Below, piece after piece: positions 27,430 to 35,188 of a stretch of DNA of 64,000 nt. The DNA is taken from positions 156,022-220,021 of the forward strand of contig NZ_JSVC01000011.1 in NCBI RefSeq assembly GCF_000814475.1, in the 5' to 3' direction. The notes under the pieces are model-generated. The model made no database searches and had not been told where the DNA came from. It worked only from the letters and a program-made list of their open reading frames with translations. The stretch's first letter is position 1. Each line of letters starts with the position of its first letter. Source of the stretch: Flavihumibacter solisilvae (GTDB lineage Bacteria > Bacteroidota > Bacteroidia > Chitinophagales > Chitinophagaceae). The position numbers and the translations under genes were made by a program.

Positions 27430-28435
27430 TAACCGATTCGTGATTTTTCTTTTTATCTCCATACGCTCCCACATAAGCTTTCACCAACAATTCGACTCCT
27501 TCCTTCACCAGTACTTCAGGTGTGTATTGCAACAGGCCCTCCGCCTTTTCGATATTGGCGAGACTGTGCAACACATCTCCTTTCCGATGCGGACCATAAG
27601 ACGGTTCAATATTCACCTTCATAGCTTCGCAGATCAAAACCCATAACTGGTTCAAAGTTGTCTGCTGGCCACATGCGATATTAACTACTTCGTGACCCTG
27701 GATCTTTCCTGACCCGAACAATGCAAGCATATTGGCATTCACCACGTTACTTATATATGTAAAATCGCGGGATGTTTCGCCATCGCCATTGATCGTGGGA
27801 GAATTACCTGTTTTAGCAGCTTTCAGGAAAAGCGGGATCACAGCTGCATAAGCATTGTCCGCGCCCTGCTTGGGTCCGAATACATTGAAATACCTTAGCC
27901 CAATAGTATTGAAGCCATATACTTTAGAGAATACGTCTGCATAAAGTTCATTCACAAGTTTTGAAACAGCATACGGAGAAAGAGGTTTACCGATCTGATG
28001 TTCCACTTTCGGCAGGCCAGGGTGGTCGCCATAAGTTGAACTGCTTGCTGCATACACCATTTTAATAATGGAAGGCTCATTCCTGGCAGCTTCAAGCATA
28101 TTCAGGAACCCGTTTATGTTGACGTCATTCGTTTGCAGCGGATCATTAATGGAACGGGGAACAGAACCCAATGCAGCCTGGTGACTCAGGTATTGTATGC
28201 CCCTGACACTCCGCTGGCAGGTTTCATAGTCGCGGATATCGCCTTCAATGAATTCAAAGTTGCTTTTGTGAAGGTGAGCTTCGATATTTCCAATCTTCCC
28301 GGTGGAGAGGTTATCAAGTACGCGTACCAGTTTCGGATTGCCTTCCATAAGGTAGTCGACGATCGACGAGCCAATAAATCCTGCGCCGCCAGTAATCAGA
28401 AAAGTTGAACCGGACAGGTCCCGTATATGAATCAT
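27416..28435 (-). CDS. NAD-dependent epimerase, UDP-HexNAc 4-epimerase-like
   Basis: The 339-residue extended SDR protein has FLITGGAGFIGSSIVDYL at the N terminus (GxxGxxG). ASSSTYGDHPGLPKVE gives the catalytic serine or threonine and SPYAVSKLVNELY gives YxxxK. The stretch RALGSVPRSI-like AALGSVPRSINDPLQTNDVN matches WbpP/Gne-type 4-epimerases that act on UDP-N-acetyl sugars. It likely supplies UDP-GalNAc or a uronic form to this operon. It starts 22 bases after the wzz-like gene. Confidence 0.88.
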   Translation of the reverse strand: MIHIRDLSGSTFLITGGAGFIGSSIVDYLMEGNPKLVRVLDNLSTGKIGNIEAHLHKSNFEFIEGDIRDYETCQRSVRGIQYLSHQAALGSVPRSINDPLQTNDVNINGFLNMLEAARNEPSIIKMVYAASSSTYGDHPGLPKVEHQIGKPLSPYAVSKLVNELYADVFSKVYGFNTIGLRYFNVFGPKQGADNAYAAVIPLFLKAAKTGNSPTINGDGETSRDFTYISNVVNANMLALFGSGKIQGHEVVNIACGQQTTLNQLWVLICEAMKVNIEPSYGPHRKGDVLHSLANIEKAEGLLQYTPEVLVKEGVELLVKAYVGAYGDKKKNHESVNAFI

Positions 28436-28457
28436 TGTAATCTTTTGAATTTGAGAA

Positions 28458-29510
28458 TTATGATCTCCACCATTTAATGAATATTAAATAAAGCACGTAT
28501 GCGAAAGCCCCCAGGAATCCGCCAACCAGCAGCGAAACCAGTTTACTTTGTTTTTTTACTTTCAACGGCAGCGTACTCACGTCTACCATCTGCACGACCG
28601 GCGTTTCCTGGCTCAGCGCAATTTTTGCGATCTCCAGGTTCTTGGTCACTTCGCCGAATATGGTGGCGGCAATTGTTTTTTCCCTTCCGGAAATCTCAGC
28701 GGCTACTGGTGCGATCCTTAAAGCGGGGTTCAGGTCTACCAGGTTTTGCTGTGAACTGGCAGCTGAATAAGTTCTGCTGTTCAGCAAGGCTTCAAGACTG
28801 TCGGCCCTATGCTGCAGCTTTTCGACGTTGAGCGCCTTCACTTTCACTTTCGATTCCACATAACGGTCAGTAGCAATTTTAACCAGGCGGTCATTGAATT
28901 GCTTGCTCAGCAGTTCATCGGGCATAACCGTGATAACTTCAATAAAGGAAGCTTTCTTGTCAGGTTTGTTCACTACGAGATCCTTTTCCAGGATCCGTTC
29001 AACCATTACCTGCATCAGGCTGTCTTCGATCCGTGGCAGCTTTCCATTTGAATAAGTAAAAAAGCTGACCTTGCCGATCTTCTTATTGTCTTCCCAGGAT
29101 TTTTTCAGTTTGGTCACTTCGATATACCGGTCTGCCAGTACACGGCCGGAATCATAAGGGGTAAGAAGCGTTTCACGGCACAGGCTTTCACTCTTCATGA
29201 ATAGCAGGATATTGTCTCCAGAAAAGACACCACCACCTGCGCTTCCACCGATATCGAAACCAAACTGACCCGCAAGCGAGGCGAGTCCACCCATTGAGGC
29301 TTTGCCTTCTTCGACAACGAAGCTCAGGCGGGAGGCATATTTTTTAGGTTGGAGCCATGCTATTGCCACACCGAAGGCACTACCGATAAGACCAGCAACT
29401 GCGATCCACATCCATTTAGCAGTAATCAGGCTTTTCCACCAGTTGATGGATCCCCTGATAAATTCTTTCAGGGATACTTCTTCTTCCTCTTTATGCAGAT
29501 TAGTGTGCAT
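28458..29510 (-). CDS. Wzz-like chain-length determinant protein
   Basis: The 350-residue protein has two membrane segments, at about 33-52 and near the C terminus (about 322-342; LVSLLVGGFLGAFAYVLYLIF). Between them is a helical periplasmic region and, before the second segment, the typical proline-rich VVQMVDVSTLPLKVKKQSK. No kinase domain follows. It should set polymer length in the Wzy pathway. It is the first gene of the operon that runs to 16463. Confidence 0.9.
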   Translation of the reverse strand: MHTNLHKEEEEVSLKEFIRGSINWWKSLITAKWMWIAVAGLIGSAFGVAIAWLQPKKYASRLSFVVEEGKASMGGLASLAGQFGFDIGGSAGGGVFSGDNILLFMKSESLCRETLLTPYDSGRVLADRYIEVTKLKKSWEDNKKIGKVSFFTYSNGKLPRIEDSLMQVMVERILEKDLVVNKPDKKASFIEVITVMPDELLSKQFNDRLVKIATDRYVESKVKVKALNVEKLQHRADSLEALLNSRTYSAASSQQNLVDLNPALRIAPVAAEISGREKTIAATIFGEVTKNLEIAKIALSQETPVVQMVDVSTLPLKVKKQSKLVSLLVGGFLGAFAYVLYLIFIKWWRS

Positions 29511-29921
29511 ATATTATTTAGCAGTTAGCGAAAAACTTAAGTTGACGGGGGCAATTAATAGATTTACCCATTGAGGGCAATTCATATCAAAACTGTTGCA
29601 TCTGTATGAAGTAATAAATTATTGCAGGTGGGGAGAGTGGCAGAATGTATTTCATATTTCATTGGATTTTACAGCATGCTATCTGCTGCAGGCAAAGGTT
29701 TAGGTTGTCATTCCAAAATGCACGCAAATATACAAATTGAAGTAAGAAAACAAAGGCCGGTAGCGGCCGGGGAGGTAAGGCAGGGTCAATTAGCGGTTTA
29801 CCCTACATGAAAGAACCAGTGAAAACCGGGACATTCAGTCAAGCGAAGATTACGATTCAAATATTATACGGTAGAAAGTAAAGAAGCAAAATCTATTAGA
29901 TATTTGTACCATATGGCATCC
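29511..29921. other. Non-coding leader and promoter region of the first polysaccharide operon
   Basis: There is no credible gene in these 411 bases; short plus-strand frames lack family features. It holds the promoter at 29725-29754, and so about 210 bases of mRNA leader before the wzz-like ATG. Beyond the promoter lies about 160 bases to the end of the MORN-type gene. No hairpin followed by a T run was found inside the leader by eye. Confidence 0.6.
29725..29754 (-). promoter_or_regulatory. Promoter of the first polysaccharide operon
   Basis: On the minus strand TTTG (29751-29754) and TATATTTG (29725-29732) are separated by 18 bases, a near-perfect Bacteroidetes -33/-7 pair. Transcription should begin near 29718 and run into the wzz-like gene at 29510. 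Confidence 0.65.
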
Positions 29922-30359
29922 TCAATGCTCATGATTCTCCGTATATAACAGTGTGCCTTCTGCGTTGTAAAAATGCCACGTACCCGTTTTCTCACCATCC
30001 AGGTATTCTTCCTGTATGGCTACCTTTCCAGTCGAATGATAAATTTTATGTACACCAGATTTTTTTCCTTCAACAAAGTCGCCTTCGAAAGAAAGTTTGC
30101 CATCTTCTGAGTAATGGGACCAGTGCCCGCTCTTATTGCCTTTCGTGAAAAAACTAATCGTTTGAAGGCTGCCGTTGTCCCAATAAAACTTAATCATACT
30201 TTTCGAGGTGTCTCCTTCTGACCTATATAGTACGTACTTCTCACGCAAAGAATCAGCATCGGATGTTACCCGGATATATTTTTCCGCACTTCGCTTATTC
30301 ACTGGATTACAGCCACACAGAAAAAGCAAGCCAACAAAAAAACAATAACAATATTTCAT
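29922..30359 (-). CDS. MORN-repeat lipoprotein
   Basis: The 145-residue protein starts with a lipoprotein signal: a hydrophobic stretch ends in LLFLCGC, with the lipidated cysteine at about residue 17. The mature part has three or four MORN/YwqK-type repeats of about 23 residues (WDNGSLQTISFFTKGNKSG, YSEDGKLSFEGDFVEGKKSG, YHSTGKVAIQEEYLDGEKTG, YNAEGTLLYTENHEH). The repeats are a beta-hairpin scaffold; the function is unknown. It lies alone, after the tRNA terminator. Confidence 0.85.
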   Translation of the reverse strand: MKYCYCFFVGLLFLCGCNPVNKRSAEKYIRVTSDADSLREKYVLYRSEGDTSKSMIKFYWDNGSLQTISFFTKGNKSGHWSHYSEDGKLSFEGDFVEGKKSGVHKIYHSTGKVAIQEEYLDGEKTGTWHFYNAEGTLLYTENHEH

Positions 30360-30399
30360 CGCCAGAATTATTAAAAATCAAACGCTTGGGCAAAAAGAA

Positions 30400-30435
30400 A
30401 AAACCCCGGCAGAACCAAGTGTCTGCAAGGGTTTT
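30400..30435 (-). terminator. Terminator after tRNA-Arg (looks bidirectional)
   Basis: Arms aaaaccc/gggtttt and gcaga/tctgc are separated by a small internal loop, with the terminal loop accaagtg. On the minus strand the stem is followed by tttctttttg, on the plus strand by gactttttttatttt. It ends the tRNA transcript and insulates the MORN gene. Confidence 0.8.
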
Positions 30436-30471
30436 GACTTTTTTTATTTTCCAATTTTTACTTTGAAAGTG

Positions 30472-30543
30472 TGGCCTCGCCAGGAATCGAACCTGGATCT
30501 GGAGCTTCGGAAACTCTTATACTATCCATTGTACTACAAGGCC
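30472..30543 (-). tRNA. tRNA-Arg, anticodon CCG
   Basis: On the minus strand the acceptor arm GGCCTTG pairs with CGAGGCC (one G-T pair). The D stem is GTAC/GTAT. The anticodon loop is TTCCGAA, giving anticodon CCG, which reads CGG. The T arm is CCAGG-TTCGATT-CCTGG, the discriminator base is A and no CCA is encoded. The anticodon stem has one A-C mismatch at its outer end. It lies 31 bases after the marC stop, so it may be processed from that transcript. Confidence 0.93.
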
Positions 30544-30574
30544 GGGAGGTACTGCGGTGAGCCTGCGACAGGGG

Positions 30575-31150
30575 CTATTTGATGAGCCCGCTTGCGTTTG
30601 TCGCAAAGATCTTTACCGCAATGGCGAGCAAAACTACGCCAAAAAACTTACGAATGGCAAGCAATCCGCCCGGACCGATGATTTTTTCTATGTAGGCCAA
30701 TGATCTCAGTACGATATATACGATCAGGAGATTTAATATGATGGCAACAGATACTGTGATGTTATCGTAGTTGGCCTTCAGTGAAATGATGGTGGTAAGT
30801 GTTCCAGAGCCTGCGATCAGCGGGAAGGCAATGGGAACGACGGTACCGGATTTTACATCGTCTTCGCTTTTGAAAAACTCAATGCCCAATACCATTTCAA
30901 GGCCGAGGATGAAGATCACGATGGAGCCGCCGACGGCAAATGAGCGCACATCCACCCCGAGAATAGAAAGGAATTTATCACCCGCCAGCAGGAACAGGAT
31001 CATTAGCGCACCGGAAATGAGTGTTGCTTTTGCTTCCTGGATCTCGCCCATTTTCTTTTTCAGGGTGATGAGCAGGGGAATGGAACCAAGTATGTCAATC
31101 ACCGCAAAGAGGGTGAAGGTGACAGTCAGGAGTTCGTCGAAATTGGGCAT
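30575..31150 (-). CDS. MarC family integral membrane protein
   Basis: The 191-residue protein has six hydrophobic segments and the MarC pattern: DILGSIPLLITLKKKM near the start, GSIVIFILGLEMVLG, then VVPIAFPLIAGSGTLTTIISLKA. The family was once linked with multiple antibiotic resistance in E. coli, but no transport activity is proven. It lies 68 bases downstream of nothing obvious on its own strand and is followed by tRNA-Arg. Confidence 0.92.
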   Translation of the reverse strand: MPNFDELLTVTFTLFAVIDILGSIPLLITLKKKMGEIQEAKATLISGALMILFLLAGDKFLSILGVDVRSFAVGGSIVIFILGLEMVLGIEFFKSEDDVKSGTVVPIAFPLIAGSGTLTTIISLKANYDNITVSVAIILNLLIVYIVLRSLAYIEKIIGPGGLLAIRKFFGVVLLAIAVKIFATNASGLIK

Positions 31151-31218
31151 GGTGGAATATTCAAAATTTAAAAGACAAAAGTGCCATCCGAAGATCGACC
31201 ATTTTGAAATTTAAATTT

Positions 31219-31830
31219 TTACTTTTTAACCCACTCCGAAGGCCGATGCTGCTCTCCTACGATTTCGATATTGGAGAGCATCTCAATCTCCCCTGATTTC
31301 GTATCTACCTTTGCCACACAACCGTAAAATAAGGGAAAACGCTGGAAAGAATCTTTCAGTGGGGTGTTGCTTACATGGCAGAGGATGCTGCGGATCACGC
31401 CTCCATGGGCGACGATGGCCGCGGGCAAATCGAGCGTTGCAATGGCTTCATAACGGGCAACAGTACGCGAGTGGAGGTCCTGGTAGCTTTCACCGCCGGG
31501 TACCCGTACCTGCACAAAATCCTCCATCCAGGGAAGCAGGGTTTCGCGCGGGATCTTGTCCCAGTGCTGCATTTCCCACTCACCGCAGTTCAGCTCCATC
31601 AGGTCGTCGTGGAAACTGATCGGCTGGGGTTGGGGGAAGAGGTGCTCGGCAAGTTTCCGGCAGCGTATCAGCGGGCTTGAGTAAACTTTCCTGATCCCTT
31701 CCTGCGGCAGTACATTCCGGATCACGGCCGCCTCCTCACTGAAAGTCTCCACCACATCGAGATCTGACTGTCCGTAGCAGATCCCTTTTTCTACGAGCGG
31801 CTTTGTATGCCGGATGAGATATATGTTCAT
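31219..31830 (-). CDS. cobC: Histidine phosphatase, alpha-ribazole phosphatase-like (CobC)
   Basis: The start at 31830 is chosen because the protein then begins MNIYLIRHTKP with the phosphatase RH motif; a longer frame to 31968 lies inside cobS and adds no domain. It has 203 residues. The other catalytic parts are present: VYSSPLIRCRKLAEHL, MELNCGEWEMQHWDKIP with the acidic residue, and AAIVAHGGVIRSIL with the second histidine. Next to cobS, the role is removal of phosphate from alpha-ribazole phosphate or cobalamin phosphate. It is 2 bases from cobS. Confidence 0.88.
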   Translation of the reverse strand: MNIYLIRHTKPLVEKGICYGQSDLDVVETFSEEAAVIRNVLPQEGIRKVYSSPLIRCRKLAEHLFPQPQPISFHDDLMELNCGEWEMQHWDKIPRETLLPWMEDFVQVRVPGGESYQDLHSRTVARYEAIATLDLPAAIVAHGGVIRSILCHVSNTPLKDSFQRFPLFYGCVAKVDTKSGEIEMLSNIEIVGEQHRPSEWVKK

Positions 31831-31832
31831 GT

Positions 31833-32651
31833 TCACACAATATAACGCCAGATAATAAGGGCACTCAAATAAAAAACAAGCTCGGTAACCTGTTGGGTTG
31901 CCCCGAGGCAGTCGCCCGTATACCCGCCGATCCATTTCACGAAAAACCGGGCCAGCGAAGTGCGGCAAAGGTACATGGGTACGAGCACAAGTAGGTACCA
32001 GGGGGACAAAAACAAGAGGGGAAGTACTGCGAATGCCAGTCCAATTACCAGGGAAAGCGACGAAAGCACTGAGTTTGACAGGGGTTTTGACTTGCTAAGG
32101 TCGATATCAGCCACATAAGCATACTGCTGGATGATGGTGACAGGCATGAACCGGCTGAGGGAATGTGCAGCGATCATTAGCAGGATCATGGTCTTATAAT
32201 TTACCAGCGGGTTGAGCGATGGCGTTATTTCCGGGGGCATGAAACCAGGCAACTCTTTCAGTAACAGGAACTTAGCTGCAAATGCTGCCAGCAGGCCAAT
32301 GAGGCCGAAGGTTCCGAGGCGGCTGTCTTTCATGATCACCAGGATCTTTTCCTTGTTCCAGCCGCCGCCGAAGGCATCGCATACGTCGGCGAGCCCGTCT
32401 TCATGAAAGGCGCCGGTGATCCAGATCGAGGTGAGCATGTATCCCAGGATCGCGAGGTCGTTGGAAAGATACTTGTTCAGCACGAGGTAAATGAGGGCGC
32501 TGATGGCGCCGACAATAATGCCTACAAGCGGGAAGTACCGGGATGATTGCTGCAGGTATTCCTGTTTGTAAACGAATGAACCAGGAACCTTAATGCGGGT
32601 CAGGAACTGGACAGCAGAAAGGAAAATATTGTATTCGTTCTTAATCGACAT
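31833..32651 (-). CDS. cobS: Adenosylcobinamide-GDP ribazoletransferase (CobS)
   Basis: From the ATG at 32651 the protein has 272 residues; an upstream ATG at 32708 lies deep in idi. It has about seven membrane segments and the family metal-binding motif TGAFHEDGLADVCDAFGGG near residue 90, followed by IMKDSRLGTFGLIGL and later GGYTGDCLGATQQVTELVF. It joins alpha-ribazole to adenosylcobinamide-GDP at the membrane, the last step of the nucleotide-loop pathway. It overlaps idi by 11 bases and lies before cobC. Confidence 0.93.
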   Translation of the reverse strand: MSIKNEYNIFLSAVQFLTRIKVPGSFVYKQEYLQQSSRYFPLVGIIVGAISALIYLVLNKYLSNDLAILGYMLTSIWITGAFHEDGLADVCDAFGGGWNKEKILVIMKDSRLGTFGLIGLLAAFAAKFLLLKELPGFMPPEITPSLNPLVNYKTMILLMIAAHSLSRFMPVTIIQQYAYVADIDLSKSKPLSNSVLSSLSLVIGLAFAVLPLLFLSPWYLLVLVPMYLCRTSLARFFVKWIGGYTGDCLGATQQVTELVFYLSALIIWRYIV

Positions 32652-33192
32652 GCGGTTGTTCAGCGTGCTGCGATTTTCTCCACTCCACGACACGCGGAAA
32701 GGCGACATGGAACCAGGTGGTGAAGCGCTGTGGGTGTGAGAGGATGGCTTTTTCTATTTCTTCGATGCCCAGGAAACAATAGTCTTTTACTTCCGAGGGA
32801 GCGGGAGTAACCGAACCACCGTATTCACCGATGAGGACGTGGTCGAATTCGTGCTCAGTAAGACCGTTGTCAAATTCCGTTTTGTAAATAAAAGAGAACG
32901 CTTTCACGAGAGGCGTTGTGAAACCCATTTCTTCCTGCAGGCGGCGGCCAGCTGCATCTTCAACCGGCTCGTCGGGGGCAGGGTGACTGCAACAGGCGTT
33001 GGTCCACAGGCCCGCACTATGGTATTTGTTTGTTGCACGTTGCTGCAACAGCATATCACCTTTAGCATTAAAGATAAACACGCTGAAAGCACGATGCAGC
33101 AGGCCTTTACGATGGGCCTCCATTTTTTCCATGATGCCGGTTACGGCATCGGAATCATCAACGAGAACAACAAAGGGAGAGGAAGTTTCCAT
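32641..33192 (-). CDS. idi: Isopentenyl-diphosphate delta-isomerase, type 1
   Basis: From the ATG at 33192 the protein has 183 residues; a TTG at 33204 would add four. It has the type 1 Nudix-like fold: HRAFSVFIFNAKGDMLLQQR, TNACCSHPAPDE with the catalytic cysteine, AAGRRLQEEMGF, and GLTEHEFDHVLIGEY with the catalytic glutamate. It interconverts isopentenyl and dimethylallyl diphosphate, the start of carotenoid and other isoprenoid synthesis. It is the first gene of the idi-cobS-cobC operon and lies just after an ECF sigma gene. Confidence 0.92.
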   Translation of the reverse strand: METSSPFVVLVDDSDAVTGIMEKMEAHRKGLLHRAFSVFIFNAKGDMLLQQRATNKYHSAGLWTNACCSHPAPDEPVEDAAGRRLQEEMGFTTPLVKAFSFIYKTEFDNGLTEHEFDHVLIGEYGGSVTPAPSEVKDYCFLGIEEIEKAILSHPQRFTTWFHVAFPRVVEWRKSQHAEQPHVD

Positions 33193-33269
33193 TTCAGGCC
33201 TCAAGGTACAACCAATAATAGATTGCTTTGGAAGACGAGGCCGGATTTTTTATAACGGCAACGACTCAG

Positions 33270-33290
33270 CGCGGGACGACAGGTCCCGCG
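33270..33290. repeat. Perfect inverted repeat between the sigma gene and idi
   Basis: Arms cgcgggac and gtcccgcg (8 bp) flank the loop gacag. It begins 7 bases after the sigma gene's stop. There is no T run on either side, so it may be a terminator needing a factor, an mRNA-stabilising stem or an operator for idi. Confidence 0.6.
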
Positions 33291-33296
33291 TCGACA

Positions 33297-33797
33297 TTAA
33301 TAACGCTGGATCTGGGCCTTCAGCAGTTTCCTGGCGAAGTGGATCCGGCTCTTGATGGTACCCAGGGGCTCACCAAGCATATCAGCGATCTCGTGGTATT
33401 TGAACCCATCGAAATACAGCAGGAACGGGTTCCTGAAGATAGCCGGCAGCTTGTGAACTGCTTCCTGGATCTCTTTCAGTTTCAGGTTTCCTTCGGCAGC
33501 GTTAGCCGTTGTAGCCTGGTTGTAGTTAAGCAGGAAGTCGTTGGGTGTATTATCGAAAATGGTATTCTGCTTGGCTTTACGGCGGTAGTTATTGATAAAG
33601 ATGTTCCGCATGATCGTGTAAAGCCATGCTTTGATATTGGTTCCTACATTATACTTTTCCTTGTTGGCGATTGCCCGGTACATCGTCTCCTGGAATAAAT
33701 CCTGCGCCGCTTCATTATCCCGCGTTAACGTAATAGCAAAAGGGCGGAGAAACTCTGCATTGTTCACCAGCATCTCATTGAATTCTACGTTAGACAT
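33297..33797 (-). CDS. ECF-type RNA polymerase sigma factor
   Basis: The ATG at 33797 gives 166 residues; a TTG at 33854 would add 19 residues without a domain. Region 2 is at about 15-80 (NEAAQDLFQETMYRAIAN, NIKAWLYTIMRNIFINNYRR). Region 4 is at about 110-160 (FLLYFDGFKYHEIADMLGEP, GTIKSRIHFARKLLK). No anti-sigma gene is adjacent. The upstream neighbour is a B12-binding MerR regulator, a pair seen in light-controlled carotenoid loci of Bacteroidota. Confidence 0.93.
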   Translation of the reverse strand: MSNVEFNEMLVNNAEFLRPFAITLTRDNEAAQDLFQETMYRAIANKEKYNVGTNIKAWLYTIMRNIFINNYRRKAKQNTIFDNTPNDFLLNYNQATTANAAEGNLKLKEIQEAVHKLPAIFRNPFLLYFDGFKYHEIADMLGEPLGTIKSRIHFARKLLKAQIQRY

Positions 33798-33823
33798 AGC
33801 CAAATGTTTAATAGTTTCACTAA

Positions 33824-33854
33824 CAAATTTAAACAAAATACCAGCGCTTACCAA
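33824..33854 (-). promoter_or_regulatory. Promoter of the ECF sigma gene
   Basis: TAAATTTG (33824-33831 on the minus strand) matches the -7 consensus, and a TTG lies at 33852-33854, 20 bases upstream. The start site would be near 33817, about 20 bases before the ATG. Confidence 0.5.
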
Positions 33855-33891
33855 GGAAATTGTTGGGTATCAAATGTTAAAAATGGGCGGT

Positions 33892-34773
33892 TCAGCTGAT
33901 CATTGCGACGAATTCGAAGACTTCGGGCAGGCAACATTTGAAATGCACATTTTCCGGCACTTTTTTCCTGTATTGCTGGGCGAGCAACCCTGAAACGACC
34001 AGGTTATTTGTACCAAGGCGCAACGTATATTCATTGAGAAACTTCTCGAAATTGAAATTATGTGCGACCGACGTAAGGTGTGTGTACAGGTATTCCGGTT
34101 TTTTCAGGTTTGCGACGAATTCCACGTCTTTCAGGGGAACATTAGCACCAAGGTATAGTACATTGACACCGCGGCTTTTGAGCAGGTAATACGTGTAAAG
34201 TAATCCGATCTCGTGGTTTTCTCCTTCAGGTAAAAATAAGAGGACTGTCTTGTTTACATTGACATGGGAGAAAGCGCCCTCGATCCCTACAATCAATTTC
34301 TGCCGTACAATATTGGAAACCAGGTGTTCCTGTGCCGGATTGATGTGATTCGTCAGCCACAAGATTCCGATTTTCTCGAGGAATGGAAAAATAACCTGTG
34401 TTATTGTTTTGTCAATTCCCCTGAGGCTGATGTAGTTGTCGAGCACGTCTTCGAGCGGACCGGTTTCGAGGTCGACCATATGCTGGATCATCTCATTTAC
34501 GATACGTTCCTGCTGTGCCTGTACGTTACCCAGGCTCACAATGCGATCCCGGATCTCTTCCGGGCACATCTTGTCGATATGGGAGATCTTATAACCGTAT
34601 TTATTGAGGAGGGCGATGTTGAGGACGGCCTTCAGTTCATCGCAGGTGTAGGTGCGGATATTAGTCTGGGTGCGCTGGGGTTTAAGGAAGTTGTACCGCT
34701 GCTCCCAGATGCGGATGGTATGGGCCTTGATGCCAGAAAGATTCTCCAGGTCCTTGATTGTGAACGCGTTCAT
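33892..34773 (-). CDS. MerR family regulator with B12-binding domain (CarH/LitR-like)
   Basis: The 293-residue protein has an N-terminal MerR winged helix (about 1-70; FTIKDLENLSGIKAHTIRIW, then EQRYNFLKPQRT), a helical capping domain (about 85-165) and a C-terminal Rossmann-like cobalamin-binding domain (about 172-290). Both marks of the light-sensing CarH family are present: W139-x9-E149-H150 and E185-x-H187-x-x-G190, with H187 as the likely lower cobalt ligand. Such regulators repress in the dark with adenosylcobalamin bound and release DNA on illumination. It lies upstream of the ECF sigma gene and the idi-cobS-cobC operon. Confidence 0.9.
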   Translation of the reverse strand: MNAFTIKDLENLSGIKAHTIRIWEQRYNFLKPQRTQTNIRTYTCDELKAVLNIALLNKYGYKISHIDKMCPEEIRDRIVSLGNVQAQQERIVNEMIQHMVDLETGPLEDVLDNYISLRGIDKTITQVIFPFLEKIGILWLTNHINPAQEHLVSNIVRQKLIVGIEGAFSHVNVNKTVLLFLPEGENHEIGLLYTYYLLKSRGVNVLYLGANVPLKDVEFVANLKKPEYLYTHLTSVAHNFNFEKFLNEYTLRLGTNNLVVSGLLAQQYRKKVPENVHFKCCLPEVFEFVAMIS

Positions 34774-34847
34774 ACCAGTCAGCCTTAATGTTTAAAAATA
34801 GATCGCATAAATTTAAACAATAAGGGGGAGAAAAAGTTCTGGGAAAG

Positions 34848-35171
34848 TCATCTCAGTTTATTGAACCTGCGGTGGAGTTCCGCCTTGTAGCTGCGGGAAA
34901 CCTTTAAAGGACGGCCGGCGATTATTACAGTCTCACTGTTGAGAGAGCTGACATGTCGCAGGCAAATAAGGCTGCTTTTATGGATCTTCATGAACTCGGC
35001 GTCAGGCAGCTTGGATCTGAGTTCTTCGAGGCTGGTATTTATCAAATAGACCTTATTATCAATCGTCACAACTTTTCGCAGCCTGCTCACGCAGATAATG
35101 TAAAGGATATTTAGGACAGGGACCTTTTCGTAGGCCCGGCCCATTTTCAACATCAGCGGCTCAAAATTCAT
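34848..35171 (-). CDS. Stand-alone LytTR DNA-binding protein
   Basis: The 107-residue protein is almost wholly a LytTR domain (about 10-105; LEELRSKLPDAEFMKIHKSS, then LRHVSSLNSETVIIAGRPLKVSRSY). There is no receiver domain or membrane segment, so its activity must be set by amount or by a partner. It lies 17 bases after the FecR-like gene. Confidence 0.83.
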   Translation of the reverse strand: MNFEPLMLKMGRAYEKVPVLNILYIICVSRLRKVVTIDNKVYLINTSLEELRSKLPDAEFMKIHKSSLICLRHVSSLNSETVIIAGRPLKVSRSYKAELHRRFNKLR

Positions 35172-35188
35172 AGATTAATGATTGGAAA

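Noticed and set aside
30472..30543. Integration site at the tRNA-Arg gene
   Set aside because: No integrase gene and no second copy of the tRNA 3' end was seen in the neighbouring sequence.
31831..31968. N-terminal extension of the CobC-like frame
   Set aside because: The extension lies inside cobS and lacks the histidine-phosphatase start; MNIYLIRHTKP at 31830 is the natural beginning.
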